Of a stretch of DNA of 64,000 nt, positions 12,034 through 22,558 are shown one piece after another (the stretch's first letter is position 1; each line of letters begins with the position of its first letter). Origin of the DNA: Lepidurus packardi (Eukaryota > Arthropoda > Branchiopoda > Notostraca > Triopsidae); the NCBI GenBank assembly GCA_023053545.1, contig JAKZAN010000001.1, forward strand, positions 9,258,565-9,322,564, read 5' to 3'. A model generated the notes under the pieces. That model was not told the origin of the DNA. It did not search any database and worked only from the letters and a program-made list of their open reading frames with translations. The position numbers and the translations under genes are program-made.

Positions 12034-12113
12034 ACAAGTATAAGGAAAAGCACGGGAAATAATTAAGTGGTTTTATTATAACTAACAGATAAGGCTAGTG
12101 AAAACTTCGGGGG

Positions 12114-12120
12114 TATATAA
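12114..12120 (+). promoter_or_regulatory. TATA box of the cysteine protease gene
   Basis: TATATAA lies 89 bases upstream of the ATG at 12209. The same GGGTATATAACGGG context recurs at about 11940 and, inverted, at about 10020. Confidence 0.6.
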
Positions 12121-12208
12121 CGGGTCAAAATGTAATAGAACAACAAAAACCTTGCTGCATTCTCGGGTAACATTAGTACTGGGACGCAAGCCCACAGTTC
12201 CTTCAGCC

Positions 12209-13651
12209 ATGAAAGTTGCCTGCTACATACTTCTGCTACCTGCGTTACTTGTCGTGCCCTCTTGGGGAGCCCTCTCTAAAGACAAAGGGAAGGACGAAGA
12301 CAGGGCCTGGGTAGAATTTAAGGTAAGCAACCGATCAGTTTTAAAATTCAACTCAAATTTCAGCTTCAGTTTGGAATATTTACTAATGCTATTCCCTTTA
12401 GATCCAGAACGACAAGCAATATCATTCTAACGAGAAAGAGTTGAAAGCCCGTGCCAACTTTTACATCAACGACGCCAAAATAAAAAATCACAATGTGGCT
12501 CACGCTGCTGGCAAGTCTTCCTGGTTTATGCGCCACAACGAGTTTTCTGATATGGTAGACATTCCAAGCAAATAGCGCACGTATAATGTTAGCTAACATA
12601 ATTAACTTTTAGAGTACAGAAGAATTTGTCCAAGCTATGCTAAAGGATTTGCCGTCAACTAATGCGTCTTTTCCTGGCGCTCATATTCTGCCTTTAATTC
12701 ATGCGAATGAAACTGTCAGCATTCGTCAGCTTCCCGACTCTGTAACTTAATTAAGCACTTATAGAGGATTTAAGTTTTTTATTTTAACAAAACGCTCACA
12801 GGTCAATTACCCTTCACTTTGCCCCATGCAAGTTCGGAACCAGGGTATTTGTGGCTCTTGCTATTCCTTCGCCGCTATAGGACTCATTGAGTATAGATGA
12901 CTAAATTAAAACTAATTGATTTGCAAATCAAAAATGTTTTTTTTCTAGATGGTATTATAACTGCAAATACAGCGCTCGTGCTAATTTCAGTGAACAACAG
13001 GTTGTGAGTTGCAGCTACAATTTTTCTAACAACGGTTGTAATGGCGGCAATCTCGGCAACACCTTTCAGTACCTACAAGCGTACGGTATTGCCTCAGAGG
13101 CCTCCTATCCATACAAGCAAAAGCTCAACTCCACAGTAGACAAAATTTTATCGGAACGTTGCATAGAACAAAATTTGAACTCTTACTAATCATTTAGGTT
13201 GCTGCATGCAAATATACAACAGACATGAAAGTTGCCGGCTTGGGAAATGTCTATGGTTACGCTAGTCTCTTGCAACTATTCTTCGACCTAGGAATTCAAT
13301 ACGCTATTTTGTTAGCGAAAGGACCTGTTGTAATGGGTATTCATGCAAATGGTGACTGGCAGTCCTATGGGTAATTTATATTAAAGCTAGTAGACATTGA
13401 CATTTCAAGCACGCATGTATACATGTATTGATTTAACACGTAGTGGAGCGGTGTATGACGGGTATTGCGATGGAGTGCGAAACCACGCAGTAATAATTGG
13501 TGGCTATGACAACCTGGATGGCAAACCATACTGGCTCGTCAAGAATTCCTGGGGTGTTGGTTGGGGTCTCAGCGGATATATGTACCTAAAGCGAGGCGTC
13601 AATCAATGCAACGTTGCGACTGATTACGCTTGGTGGCCTACCGTTTTGTAA
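12209..13651 (+). CDS. Papain-family (C1A) cysteine protease, cathepsin L-like
   Basis: Seven exons splice cleanly: 12209-12322, 12402-12554, 12613-12741, 12802-12890, 12949-13135, 13198-13370 and 13444-13651, giving 350 aa. A signal peptide (MKVACYILLLPALLVVPSWG) precedes an I29-type inhibitory propeptide (residues about 31-90: WVEFK, KARANFYINDAKIKNHN, WFMRHNEFSDM). In the mature enzyme, Gln is in VRNQG, the catalytic Cys in CGSCYSF, then GCNGGN, the catalytic His in NHAVIIGGY and Asn in KNSWG. The usual CGSCW is CGSCY here, as in the paralogue at 16603. The catalytic set is complete, so a secreted or lysosomal endopeptidase made as a zymogen is expected. A close paralogue lies 3 kb downstream, with an exon fragment between. 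Confidence 0.9.
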
Positions 13652-13789
13652 ACAGAATTCCTGTACACGAGACTTTGGTTTCCTCTATATTAGTTTTTGA
13701 ACCTTGTGACGAAACTGAAGTATTTCATACATTCCAATCACAAGATAAAATATTGTTTTTATTGTTACCTTAAAAGAATACAAACAGAA

Positions 13790-14110
13790 AGGTTTTACAC
13801 CACATGTCTGCTGTTCCTATTTGTTGAAATCCTATAGTATGAAACCGAAACTTATATACCTTCTTGCATTAAAAGAAAATACACATGAATAGTAAAACGA
13901 ATTTATATGCTTCCATCAAAACTAAACTGTAAGAAATGGTTGTAATTTTACAATGCTTTATTGCATATAGGTATTACCTCAATATTTGAAACACATGGCA
14001 ATTTCCATATTTCTATTGTAATTATACAAATGTCTGTATTGAAATGCCTCTGTAAAGTAATCAAGGTTCAACGTAAGACTGCCTGTACTTACAAAAGAAT
14101 GGTCTTTTAT
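13790..14110. repeat. Duplicated protease 3' flank (partner at 45105-45380)
   Basis: The block beginning near GTTCCTATTTGTTGAAATCC and running through TTGTAATTTTACAATGC-type sequence resembles 45130-45360 in the same order. Both lie in protease-related neighbourhoods. They look like remains of one segmental duplication. Confidence 0.65.
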
Positions 14111-14171
14111 ATAAATAGTAAAGGTACAAGGTCATGTCAGTTAATCAGTCCCAGTTTGGGTAAGTCCAAGT

Positions 14172-14321
14172 GAAGGTTACGGCATTATGGATAGCAAACC
14201 GTATTGGCTTGTAAAGAATTCATGGGGTACTGGGTGGGGTGCTGGCGGATTTATGTACCTTAAGCGAGGAGTTAATGATTGCAACGTTGGAAGCGATAAC
14301 GCATGGTGGCCAATGTTGTAA
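14172..14321 (+). pseudogene. Isolated last exon piece of a cysteine protease
   Basis: Codes GYGIMDSKPYWLVKNSWG and continues to WWPML and a stop at 14319-14321. This is closely similar to the end of the gene at 12209-13651, including the catalytic Asn. No Cys or His exon precedes it in register. It is a partial duplicate. Confidence 0.8.
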
Positions 14322-14806
14322 AAGCGGAATCTTTGCTACTATCGTGTGCTTCTTCGTAAATCTAATACCACACAATACGAAATAACCTATAACATTCTGC
14401 ACTGCAATATACTTGCTCGATACCAAACGAAATTTTTGTCTAATTATATTAATTTAAATTAGTCAGCTTCAAATTCAATGCTAAAAACTGAGCTCCGCCA
14501 AAAATAAATAAATAAAAAAAATTTAATGATCTAGCCTTTCCCATATTTTTACACTTGTTGGCAGTTACTCAATAATGAAATAAGCAAAGCCGCGTGAAGT
14601 CGCTATGCTGATAGAGCTAAAGTAAATTTTGGCTCATCCAAAAATCATACCAAACTTTTTTCTTTAAAGGTAAATAGCCACCAAGAACAATTTTGTTTAA
14701 AAAAGAGGCAAAAATCTAGTTTCCGGTGATATGCTTATGTTTGTCATGCGCGAAAGAAAACTGAGATATTAGGAAAGAAGTTTTAAAATTCAAACGGGTC
14801 ATTTTT

Positions 14807-15018
14807 TTATTTATTTTTTTAACATTGACTCTCCATCGTAGGCTTACGCCTGTTTATGGTTCTTTTATTGATAACCATGTAAATACAGTCACTTGTACAA
14901 ATAACTAATCACGTAAGGCAGAAGAGGTGAATCCTCTTCTAATCTAGGGGGTTGGGGTAGAGGGAAGAGGGAAGGGGAGGGGTAGAGTTTGGGTAAGTCG
15001 TAAAAAAGGGTAAAAAAA
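14807..15018 (-). mobile_element. 5'-truncated LINE 3' end with target site duplication
   Basis: Same 3' end as the LINE at 6575 (blocks CCATCGTAGGCTTACGCCTG and TACAGTCACTTGTACAAATA). On the minus strand it ends in an A-rich tail (AAAAAAATAAATAAA). It is flanked by the 11-base direct repeat GGGTCATTTTT (14796-14806 and 15019-15029), the signature of target-primed reverse transcription. Confidence 0.85.
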
Positions 15019-15208
15019 GGGTCATTTTTGCCATTGGCCAGTGCGGACACGTGGGCCCTGTGACGTAGCATTAATTGGCCGTATTCCTGGACGCTTCACG
15101 GACCTACGTATTGCGTGCACAGTGTCGAAGTGAGCTTCCTAAACGAAAATAAAAGTGTCAGAAGACTAGGACGAAAGCTAGTATTTTGACAGAAGCCACA
15201 TTATAGAG

Positions 15209-15373
15209 CAGCGGTCCGCAAATTGTGCGCCGCGGTGGGCTTGCAGGGGCGCCGCGAAAGATTCATGGAAGTTCATAAATGCAGCAATTAGATAGGCATA
15301 TGTTCTGAGGGGCGCCGCGGCAATTTGGGGATACTGTTATTGCGCCGCGAACGAAACAGTTTGAGAACCTCTG
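15209..15373. mobile_element. Short hAT-type non-autonomous element
   Basis: Ends are CAGCGGTCCGCAAATTGTG and, inverted, CAGAGGTTCTCAAACTGTTT, as in hAT elements of the CAGNGGT class. They are flanked by 8-base duplications TTATAGAG and TTCTAGAG (one mismatch). The interior has GCGCCGCGG motifs and no coding capacity. Confidence 0.85.
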
Positions 15374-15620
15374 TTCTAGAGGAGGAAGAAGAGGAATTTG
15401 CTGAGTGTTTTAGCATTCCTACCCCTAAAATTGGAGGTGCTCAGCCCTACCACTTTCAGCTACAGAAGAAACGGGAGTAGCCGGCCTATCAAACTTTGTA
15501 GGGAATTGGCAACAAATTCCTAGCACATTTTATCCGAAATCCCCTTGCTAATTGTCGATCAGTACTATCAGATTGGTCTTTGGTGAAATGTTCACTACAG
15601 AGACTTACCAAAGTATCACA

Positions 15621-16602
15621 TCGTTTAAAAATTTTCTTTCATTCATTGCAAATTCAGGGACACTTCTTTTTTGTATAGGATCTATAAGATTTGACAGGAA
15701 TTGGCAAAATGGTCAACAAAACATCGTTATTTATTTTTTTTAAATTATATCTCTTTACGCAGAAGACACGCGACCATTCCAATATGTTTACGCCACCAGA
15801 TGGTAGTCAGGGAGATACTAGCTAACGTTATGATTTAAGGCCACTGTCTACTGCAAGAAGTTGATCCTTCTTATCAAAAGATGACACTGACATCATACTA
15901 TTTCTCATTGTTATTTCATAACTTTAAAACAAGAAATTAAAGGAAACAGAAAGCGATAATTTAAAAATACTTTTTCCAAAAATATCTTAACAACAGAATC
16001 TGCTTTACCTGCTGCTTAATATTTTGATAAATGATTTATTTATAAATTTTTGTAACTTGAACACTATGGAAAATAGTGAAACGATATTAAAATGAAAATC
16101 AGCACGCAAAATAGATTTATACATCCACGAATAACTGCCATAACACAATTTCATTATACTGCACAGAGAATGAAAATTTTCGAATCAAATTTGCCATACT
16201 GCAGCGCCATAGGGGGTTCAAATATACCGTGGCCTTAACGACAAATAGTGAACTGCCGATACGAGAATCTTGTTAATTTGCTACATAAAGAAGTTGCACG
16301 ATTGAGTTGTCCTTTCTACTAAACAGTACAAGGAAAAGGCTCTGAGGACACTTTGAACAATAACGAAGACCCATTGAACAATAGCTGGTATGACGGCGAC
16401 AAATTCCCACAAATGTATGAAGTGCAAGTGACAAAGTACTTCCCGCAGGTGTAAGGAATTAGTTTTATTGGGATGACACCACAAGGAAAAGAAGTTAAGA
16501 CAACTTCCACTACTTAAGGAGGTAGATAAATGTACTGGATCCACAAGTGTGACAGTCGTTGGTAGACTACTGCAACGTAAAGTACCGTCCAATCCTGCAA
16601 AA
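15621..16602. other. Upstream region of the second protease gene
   Basis: AT-rich sequence with no gene or element supported. Part of 16281-16600 is probably promoter and 5' UTR of the gene starting at 16603. Confidence 0.35.
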
Positions 16603-18156
16603 ATGAAGCTGGTTGGTCGACTATTTCTGCTGTCCACCCTAGTCATAGTGGCTGCATGGGGAGACCCATCTGAAGACACAGGAAAGGCCAAAGACCTAAC
16701 TTGGGAAGAATTCAAGGTAGACAATTCAAAGAACTCGACAATATCCCTTCTTTGATTGAGTTCGACTTCACACATTTCCCTATGCTGCTCATTTGCTTTC
16801 AGAGTCAGCACAAGAAGCAATACAAAAGCGACGAAAAGGAATCCAAGGCCCGCGCCAATTTTCACAGCAATGACGCCAAAATCAAGAAACATAATCTTGA
16901 ACATGGTGCTGGCAACGTTTCGTGGTTCATGCGTCACAACTCGTTCTCAGATTTGGTACGCCGTAAATGTACACTTTTAATAACAAATACCAAGAGATTG
17001 CGAGTCATTGTACCATTGAATGACTTGTATTTATTATTTTCAGACAATGGAAGAGTTTGCCAATGCCATGTTAAAACCTTTGGAAGTTGACAACTCAACT
17101 GTGCCTGAAGGTTCCCAATTAGCGCCACTAATAGAAGCCAACAGTAGCGCCGGTGTTTCGCGTCTATTAGACTACGTAAGTTAATTGGTTAGTAATACGT
17201 TACACACTAAGACTCCGTAAGTACTATAGATCTACCAAACGTATCGAGGACAGTCGGTTGTTCGCCTTGGTCGAATTACCTGGTATAAGATTTTTAATAA
17301 TACTTGCAGGTTGACTGGTCAATAGTGCGTTATATGGGAGTTCGAAATCAGGGTGTTTGCGGTTCCTGTTATGCCTTCGCGAGTATCGGTCTCTACGAGT
17401 GAATACTTTTCTATTTTACTTTCATTTGTCTTAATATTAAACTGGTTAACCGATATAGGTGGTATCACTCCTACAAGTATGGCGGAGTTCCTGACTTTAG
17501 TGAGCAACAGGTAGTGAGTTGCAGTTCTGCGTATCCTGGAAACTGGGGTTGTAATGGAGGGCACATTTTCAATACGTTCCAGTACTTGACAGACAATGGC
17601 GTTGCTTTGGAGAGGACTTTACCATACCAACAGACCTGGACCCCAACAGTAATACATTACGGCAATAACGACTACATATAATGAAGTTTCAACACCATTC
17701 AAACAATAGGTCCAACCTTGTAACTATTGGTATGGTTTAAAGGCAGCCACCTTACGGGGTTACAAGAGTTACCCCAGTTACGAGCAAAAATGGAACGATT
17801 ATGGCCTATTGAACGCTATGACGAGTGCTAATGGACCTGTTGCCATCTATATTCACATGGGCGCTGACTGGGGACAATTTTACGGGTCCGACTTTCATTT
17901 AAAATTAAAATTGGAAGCCCAGGATTTACATTATTAACGTGTTCACTATAGAGGGAATGTATTCGACGGATATTGTAACGGTCCTCACAACCACGCAGTA
18001 ATGATTGCTGGCTGGGGTATTAAGGATGGCAAACCCTACTGGCACGTTAAGAACTCCTGGGGCTATGACTGGGGTACCAATGGCTTTTTCTTCCTTTTGC
18101 GAGGCATTAACCAGTGCAACGTTGGGGATTACTATGCTTTTTGGCCTATTCTATAA
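16603..18156 (+). CDS. Papain-family (C1A) cysteine protease, paralogue
   Basis: Exons are 16603-16716, 16803-16955, 17044-17175, 17310-17398, 17459-17648, 17710-17885 and 17952-18156, giving 352 aa. The intron positions and phases match those of the gene at 12209. Signal peptide MKLVGRLFLLSTLVIVAAWG. Propeptide with WEEFK, KARANFHSNDAKIKKHN and WFMRHNSFSDL. Mature domain begins VDWSIVRYMGVRNQG, with catalytic Cys in CGSCYAF, GCNGGH, His in NHAVMIAGW and Asn in KNSWGYDWG. The donor of exon 6 reads GGGTCCGA, a weak GT site, but frame continuity (GG|A GGG AAT) supports it. All catalytic residues are present. Confidence 0.88.
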
Positions 18157-19177
18157 AGAAGGAGCGTAAATAAGACCTACAGTGCTAGTTAACTGCAATG
18201 TAATTCTACCAGTTCGGCAAGAAAGGAATCACGCCACTAACCCACTAGCAATATGTTTAAATACACTATACATTGGCAAACGAATTTCCGGTATTCTTTT
18301 AATCAGACGCAAATTTTCCAGAACTTAGAAATTCTTTGATAACTTTTTCATTCAGAATAATATAAAACAAGAGCTTCGAAATGATTTAGCAAATATTGTA
18401 ACCAATTAGTTTTAATTACGTTTCTTGGTGAATTTAGAACACATTTCCGATTTCTTGGAGTAATAAACTTAAAAAACAGAATATTCACACCTATCCAAAT
18501 CGTTTTGCGAAAAGTCAATACGAAAGTTGGTCTTAAACAGTTTCTTAGTAGTGCACAATTTGGAGTTTTTGCAACGTTTTTTTGCTAATCCTTTATAAAC
18601 AGGTTACAAAGTTTATTGCAAAACGAGGCACAATTTGTTGTCTGCTAAAGAAACCAGTTCCAAATGCGCACACTCGAGTTGCTAACAAAAATTTAAAACA
18701 ATTACTAAGAATGAGGACAAAGAGAATATTATTTTTAAAGTCATTACATTTTCTTGCTTCTACTTCCTACTTTTTTCACTTACAGTCATAAAAGTTTCAC
18801 CTCAATGTTGATAAAATAGATAGACGTTTTTGCCTAATTCTTACATTTGCAATTAAAAATTCTCACACACACGTTACTTTCAAATCAGACATTAGGAAAC
18901 GTTGACGTACGGTATATGTAAGCTTGAACAGATGAAAGCGGTCTTAATCCAGATGCGATATAATGTGGATAAAGCTTTAATCTATAAAGCAAATCCAGAC
19001 ACGAACAAAATGTGCAAGAAAAAAACCCCACTTAGTTCAACGCCTTCCTGAAATCATTCAGCCGTTCGAACGTTTAAACGTGCATGACACCATGGCTAAG
19101 AGCAAGTCGTGAAAGAGAGCGAGCTTTTTAAGCAGTTTTTGTCAATAAGATATCAGAAAGTAAGGTGTCAACGTGAA
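18157..19177. other. Intergenic
   Basis: No gene, repeat or RNA supported. The last few hundred bases lead to the promoter of the glycine-rich gene. Confidence 0.35.
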
Positions 19178-19184
19178 TATAAAA
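19178..19184 (+). promoter_or_regulatory. TATA box of the glycine-rich cuticle gene
   Basis: TATAAAA, 96 bases upstream of the ATG at 19274 in the context GTGAATATAAAAGGGAGC. Confidence 0.65.
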
Positions 19185-19273
19185 GGGAGCAATTCTCTAG
19201 ACAAATCATTCCCTTCCTCCTCTGCCGTCTTCCTAGTAGGACAGCTCAGTTGAAGTGAAACTAACTCGACACC

Positions 19274-21241
19274 ATGGCAAAATGGAGGCTCTCTCTGGTA
19301 AAGTATTAGTTAACGAAATCAAACCATTTCATTAATTATTATCTATTTTAGTATCTGTGCGTCATTGCTGCTGCCGCGATTGCTACAGCCAAAACAACAC
19401 CGGCTGAAGAAACTTGGGTAACGGTACCACTGGACGGAGCTGAAGACCTCGCTCTTGCGGCATCAGGTATATATTTATATATACAATAATAATACTTAAA
19501 TAAACGCTATTAACTAAATATTAATACTTTTTAAGTACCAAGCTAATACTTACACAATAATAATAACAATTTAAATGTTTCGTTTTAGGGTACGGAGGAG
19601 GATACGGAGGAGGCGGTGGAGGCGGCGGAGGGCACGGAGGCGGTGGTGGAGGCGGCGGAGGGCATGCAGATGAATCTTCACACAAAGACGAGAGTGGTCA
19701 TCACGATGCAAGCGGAAGCAAAGTAAGACTGCCGGAATTAAGATCAGCTGGTAACTAAGTTTTTTATTATAGGGAAGTAAGAAGGGAGACCATTCTAAGT
19801 CGCAACATGAAGATCACTACGACAAGGGTGGGAAAAGTTACAAAGGTAAGTTCTGAAAATAAGAAACCGACTAGGATAGTATTTAATTGGTAATCTCTTG
19901 TAGGAGGTGACTACAAAGGAAATAACTGGGGTCACTCCGATAAGGGAGAGAAGGGTAAGAAGGGACACGAAAAGGGAGACAAAGGACATAACAACAAGGG
20001 ACACAGCACCAAGGTAAGTTAATCGATTAGGTTGTCAAGATGAGTTCCGTTATTAGGTGATGCTCTAACCATTCACACAGGGTCACAAAGATGTCTACCA
20101 CAAGGAAGAGTACAAGAAGGACGAACAATTCCACGACGACCAAGATGATTCCAAACACTACAAGGACTACGATGAGTTCCATGCTTACCACGATTCCAAC
20201 AAAGGAGACAAATACTACGGAGACAGTTACAAAGTATGTACATTACAACATAGCGGACCTGAGCAAATGTTCGAACCTAATTACTCTAATCCGGTTTGTA
20301 GGGAGGAAAAGACCATGATGAACACTCTAAGAAAGGTTATGATGACAAAGGTAGCTACTCTGACAATTATGGAGATCACAAGAGCAATTACGGAAAGAAA
20401 GGTATTAACCGTATGAAGCAGATTGCTATAGTATAATAACTTAATGTCTGCTCAAGGCTCGCATGGTTCAAAAAGCTCCAGCTCTAAGAGCAGTGGTTCC
20501 GACGGTGGAAATGGAGATGGACAATCCGGAGGCGGCGGATATGGAGGCGGCCACTCTGGTGGAGGCGGCGATGGCGGGTAAGATTTTTTACTTAAAAAAG
20601 AATTACACGCTATTCAGAACGTTTTTGAAAATTTACAGATATGGCGGTCATGGAGGAAACGGAGGTGGCCACTCAGGCGGAGGCGGCGACGGCGGGTAAA
20701 AATTATTATTATTTTTTTAATTCAAAATAATTTTGGAAAATTAATAGATATGGCGGTCATGGAGGATACGGAGGTGGACACTCAGGCGGCGGCGGCGGGT
20801 AAAAATTATTATTATTTTTTCAATCCAAGCAATTTAAAACAATTTTGGAAAATTAATAGATATGGCGGTCATGGAGGATACGGAGGTGGCCAATCAGGTG
20901 GAGGCGGACATGGAGGTCATGATGGCGGTTACTCTGGTGGAGGAGGAGGCGGCGGCGGGTAAGAAACTTAATTCATAAAGTTCGAATCGTTTCTTATAGT
21001 AAATTGGAATTTAGACATGGTGGCGGTCACGGTTATAGTTTTGGTGGCGAGTAAGTAAAGTGATAAAACATAGTTTTTGAAATTAAAATTATTATATTAA
21101 TGCAGCTTTGGTGGCGACCACGGTGGTCACGGAGGCTACAGCAATCAAGTGGCAGCAATCGTGATGCAACCTTATGCTTACACTGCCCCTGCGGCTGCTG
21201 GTCACGCTCTACCCATGGGACTGATCCGCCCACATTACTAA
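19274..21241 (+). CDS. Secreted glycine-rich, DUF4779-like cuticle protein
   Basis: Thirteen exons splice in phase: 19274-19297, 19352-19466, 19589-19722, 19773-19845, 19904-20013, 20081-20233, 20302-20401, 20457-20577, 20639-20695, 20748-20798, 20860-20958, 21015-21050 and 21106-21241, giving 402 aa. A signal peptide (MAKWRLSLYLCVIAAAAIATA) is followed by a Gly-rich block. Next comes a Lys/Asp/His/Tyr-rich central region (GHKDVYHKEEYKKDEQFHDD and relatives) that resembles insect DUF4779 proteins. After it come YGGHGGxGGGxSGGGG repeats encoded exon by exon, and a hydrophobic C-terminus ending LIRPHY. It is a low-complexity extracellular matrix or cuticle protein. Exons 9-11 are tandem duplicates with near-identical introns. 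DUF4779 membership is from memory of the family's look. Confidence 0.85.
20580..20960. repeat. Tandem exon-plus-intron duplications in the glycine-rich gene
   Basis: The unit 'ATATGGCGGTCATGGAGG ... GGCGGGTAA' plus the following AT-rich intron ending GGAAAATTAATAG recurs three times (exons starting 20639, 20748 and 20860). All have phase-2 boundaries, so adding or losing a unit keeps the frame. Confidence 0.85.
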
Positions 21242-22558
21242 TACTTCAGCAAGCCGGTATTGCTGCATGATTTTGCCTTGCTGTGACTGATCTATCAAGC
21301 TGCACGATGCAAATATATATACTAGAAAAGCAACTCCGTTTCATTTCCTGCTATATGATTCCGTTACCCACGTTTATAATCCATTTCTAAATATTTCAAT
21401 CTTACTAACATAGGAATTTATCACCTCAATATTTAATCAATCCAACGTTTTTACACATCTGCAAACGAGAGTAATGTTTCTTTATATCTTGCGTCTTTAA
21501 GCTGGGTACCTGAACGAACTAACTGATATATGTTACACTCATAAGAAAGTCATACAAAAACTTAAAACTCCAGTCAAAATTCTACCTTCAATAATAACAT
21601 ATTTAAATAATGCCAGTCACTCAAACTTACCATACGGCTTGTGGAACAAACAGATTTAACCTGGTTCGTTCCCATACGCATACATAAATACCAGAAACCA
21701 GAATATACTCAAATCCAATTTGGAAAAACGAAATTGCGATTGAATCGTTAGATGGCTACATTGCATGGGTAACAGTTGATTCCATGTGATTTCAGTCATA
21801 CTCGTCGCACTTACTAATTTAAGTCACGTGCTTCGCAATTTGCACTAAGTGCCTAAACACTCTTCTATACGTAATTTACTGCTTTGAAGACCTTGGGGGA
21901 AAAACTGGCTATCACAAATTTAAAGCATAGTCCAGCATGGAAAGCATGTCACCATTTTTACAAAAATGTTTCTTTATAAACAGACATGCAAACGTCATCT
22001 AGTGAAAGTTTAGGAAAATATGGATTCCCGCGAATTTCGGATGGACAACTTTGCTTCCGTGTCTTTCATAAGTGCAATCCGCTTGGGATAAAACGATGGC
22101 ACACTTTCAAATCCTTCCGCAAATGAAAGCCTGATACAAATCATGTAAGCCTGGCGTCACCAGACCAGTATCCTGCTTGTTTCAGAAAAGTTACTTGACT
22201 GGCCCTTACGTTCCATATCGTGTTGATTTCGCTTCTACCTGTGTCTTCTTTTACATTAGGGCATTCACGGGCTTCTTGACCGCTTATGCATACCCAAAGG
22301 TGCTTCAAACCTGTTTAGGATGTTCACTGCTTCGTTCGCCAAGTCTGCCCAAGTCCACTTGGGCACTTCCAACCAAACGAGAAGGAAAAGGGAGCTGCTT
22401 GACAGCACACCTCACAAAAATATTCCCAACCTTTACCATTAAAGGACTGCCAAATCAGTAATTCTACATAACCAATAGTGAGGTTCTCTAAATACTAAGG
22501 ATAGTGCCAGCTTTCCTTGTCGTAATTTAAGCGTTGAAGTTAAACGTTTTAAGCAATT
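21242..22558. other. Intergenic
   Basis: The 3' flank of the glycine-rich gene and the 5' region of fstl1. No other gene or repeat could be supported. Confidence 0.35.

Larger units (their letters stand above)
14668..15620. mobile_element. Degenerate relic of the THAP/Kolobok-like element
   Basis: Starts with TTAA then AGGTAAATAGCCACC. It follows the element at 41201-43359 through CCATTGGCCAGTGCGG...GTGACGTAG and, near 15475-15612, through the THAP-coding part (GTAGCCGGCCTATCAAACTT). It has lost most of its interior and is split by a LINE 3' end (14807-15018) and a small hAT element (15209-15373). The right terminus was not located. Confidence 0.7.
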
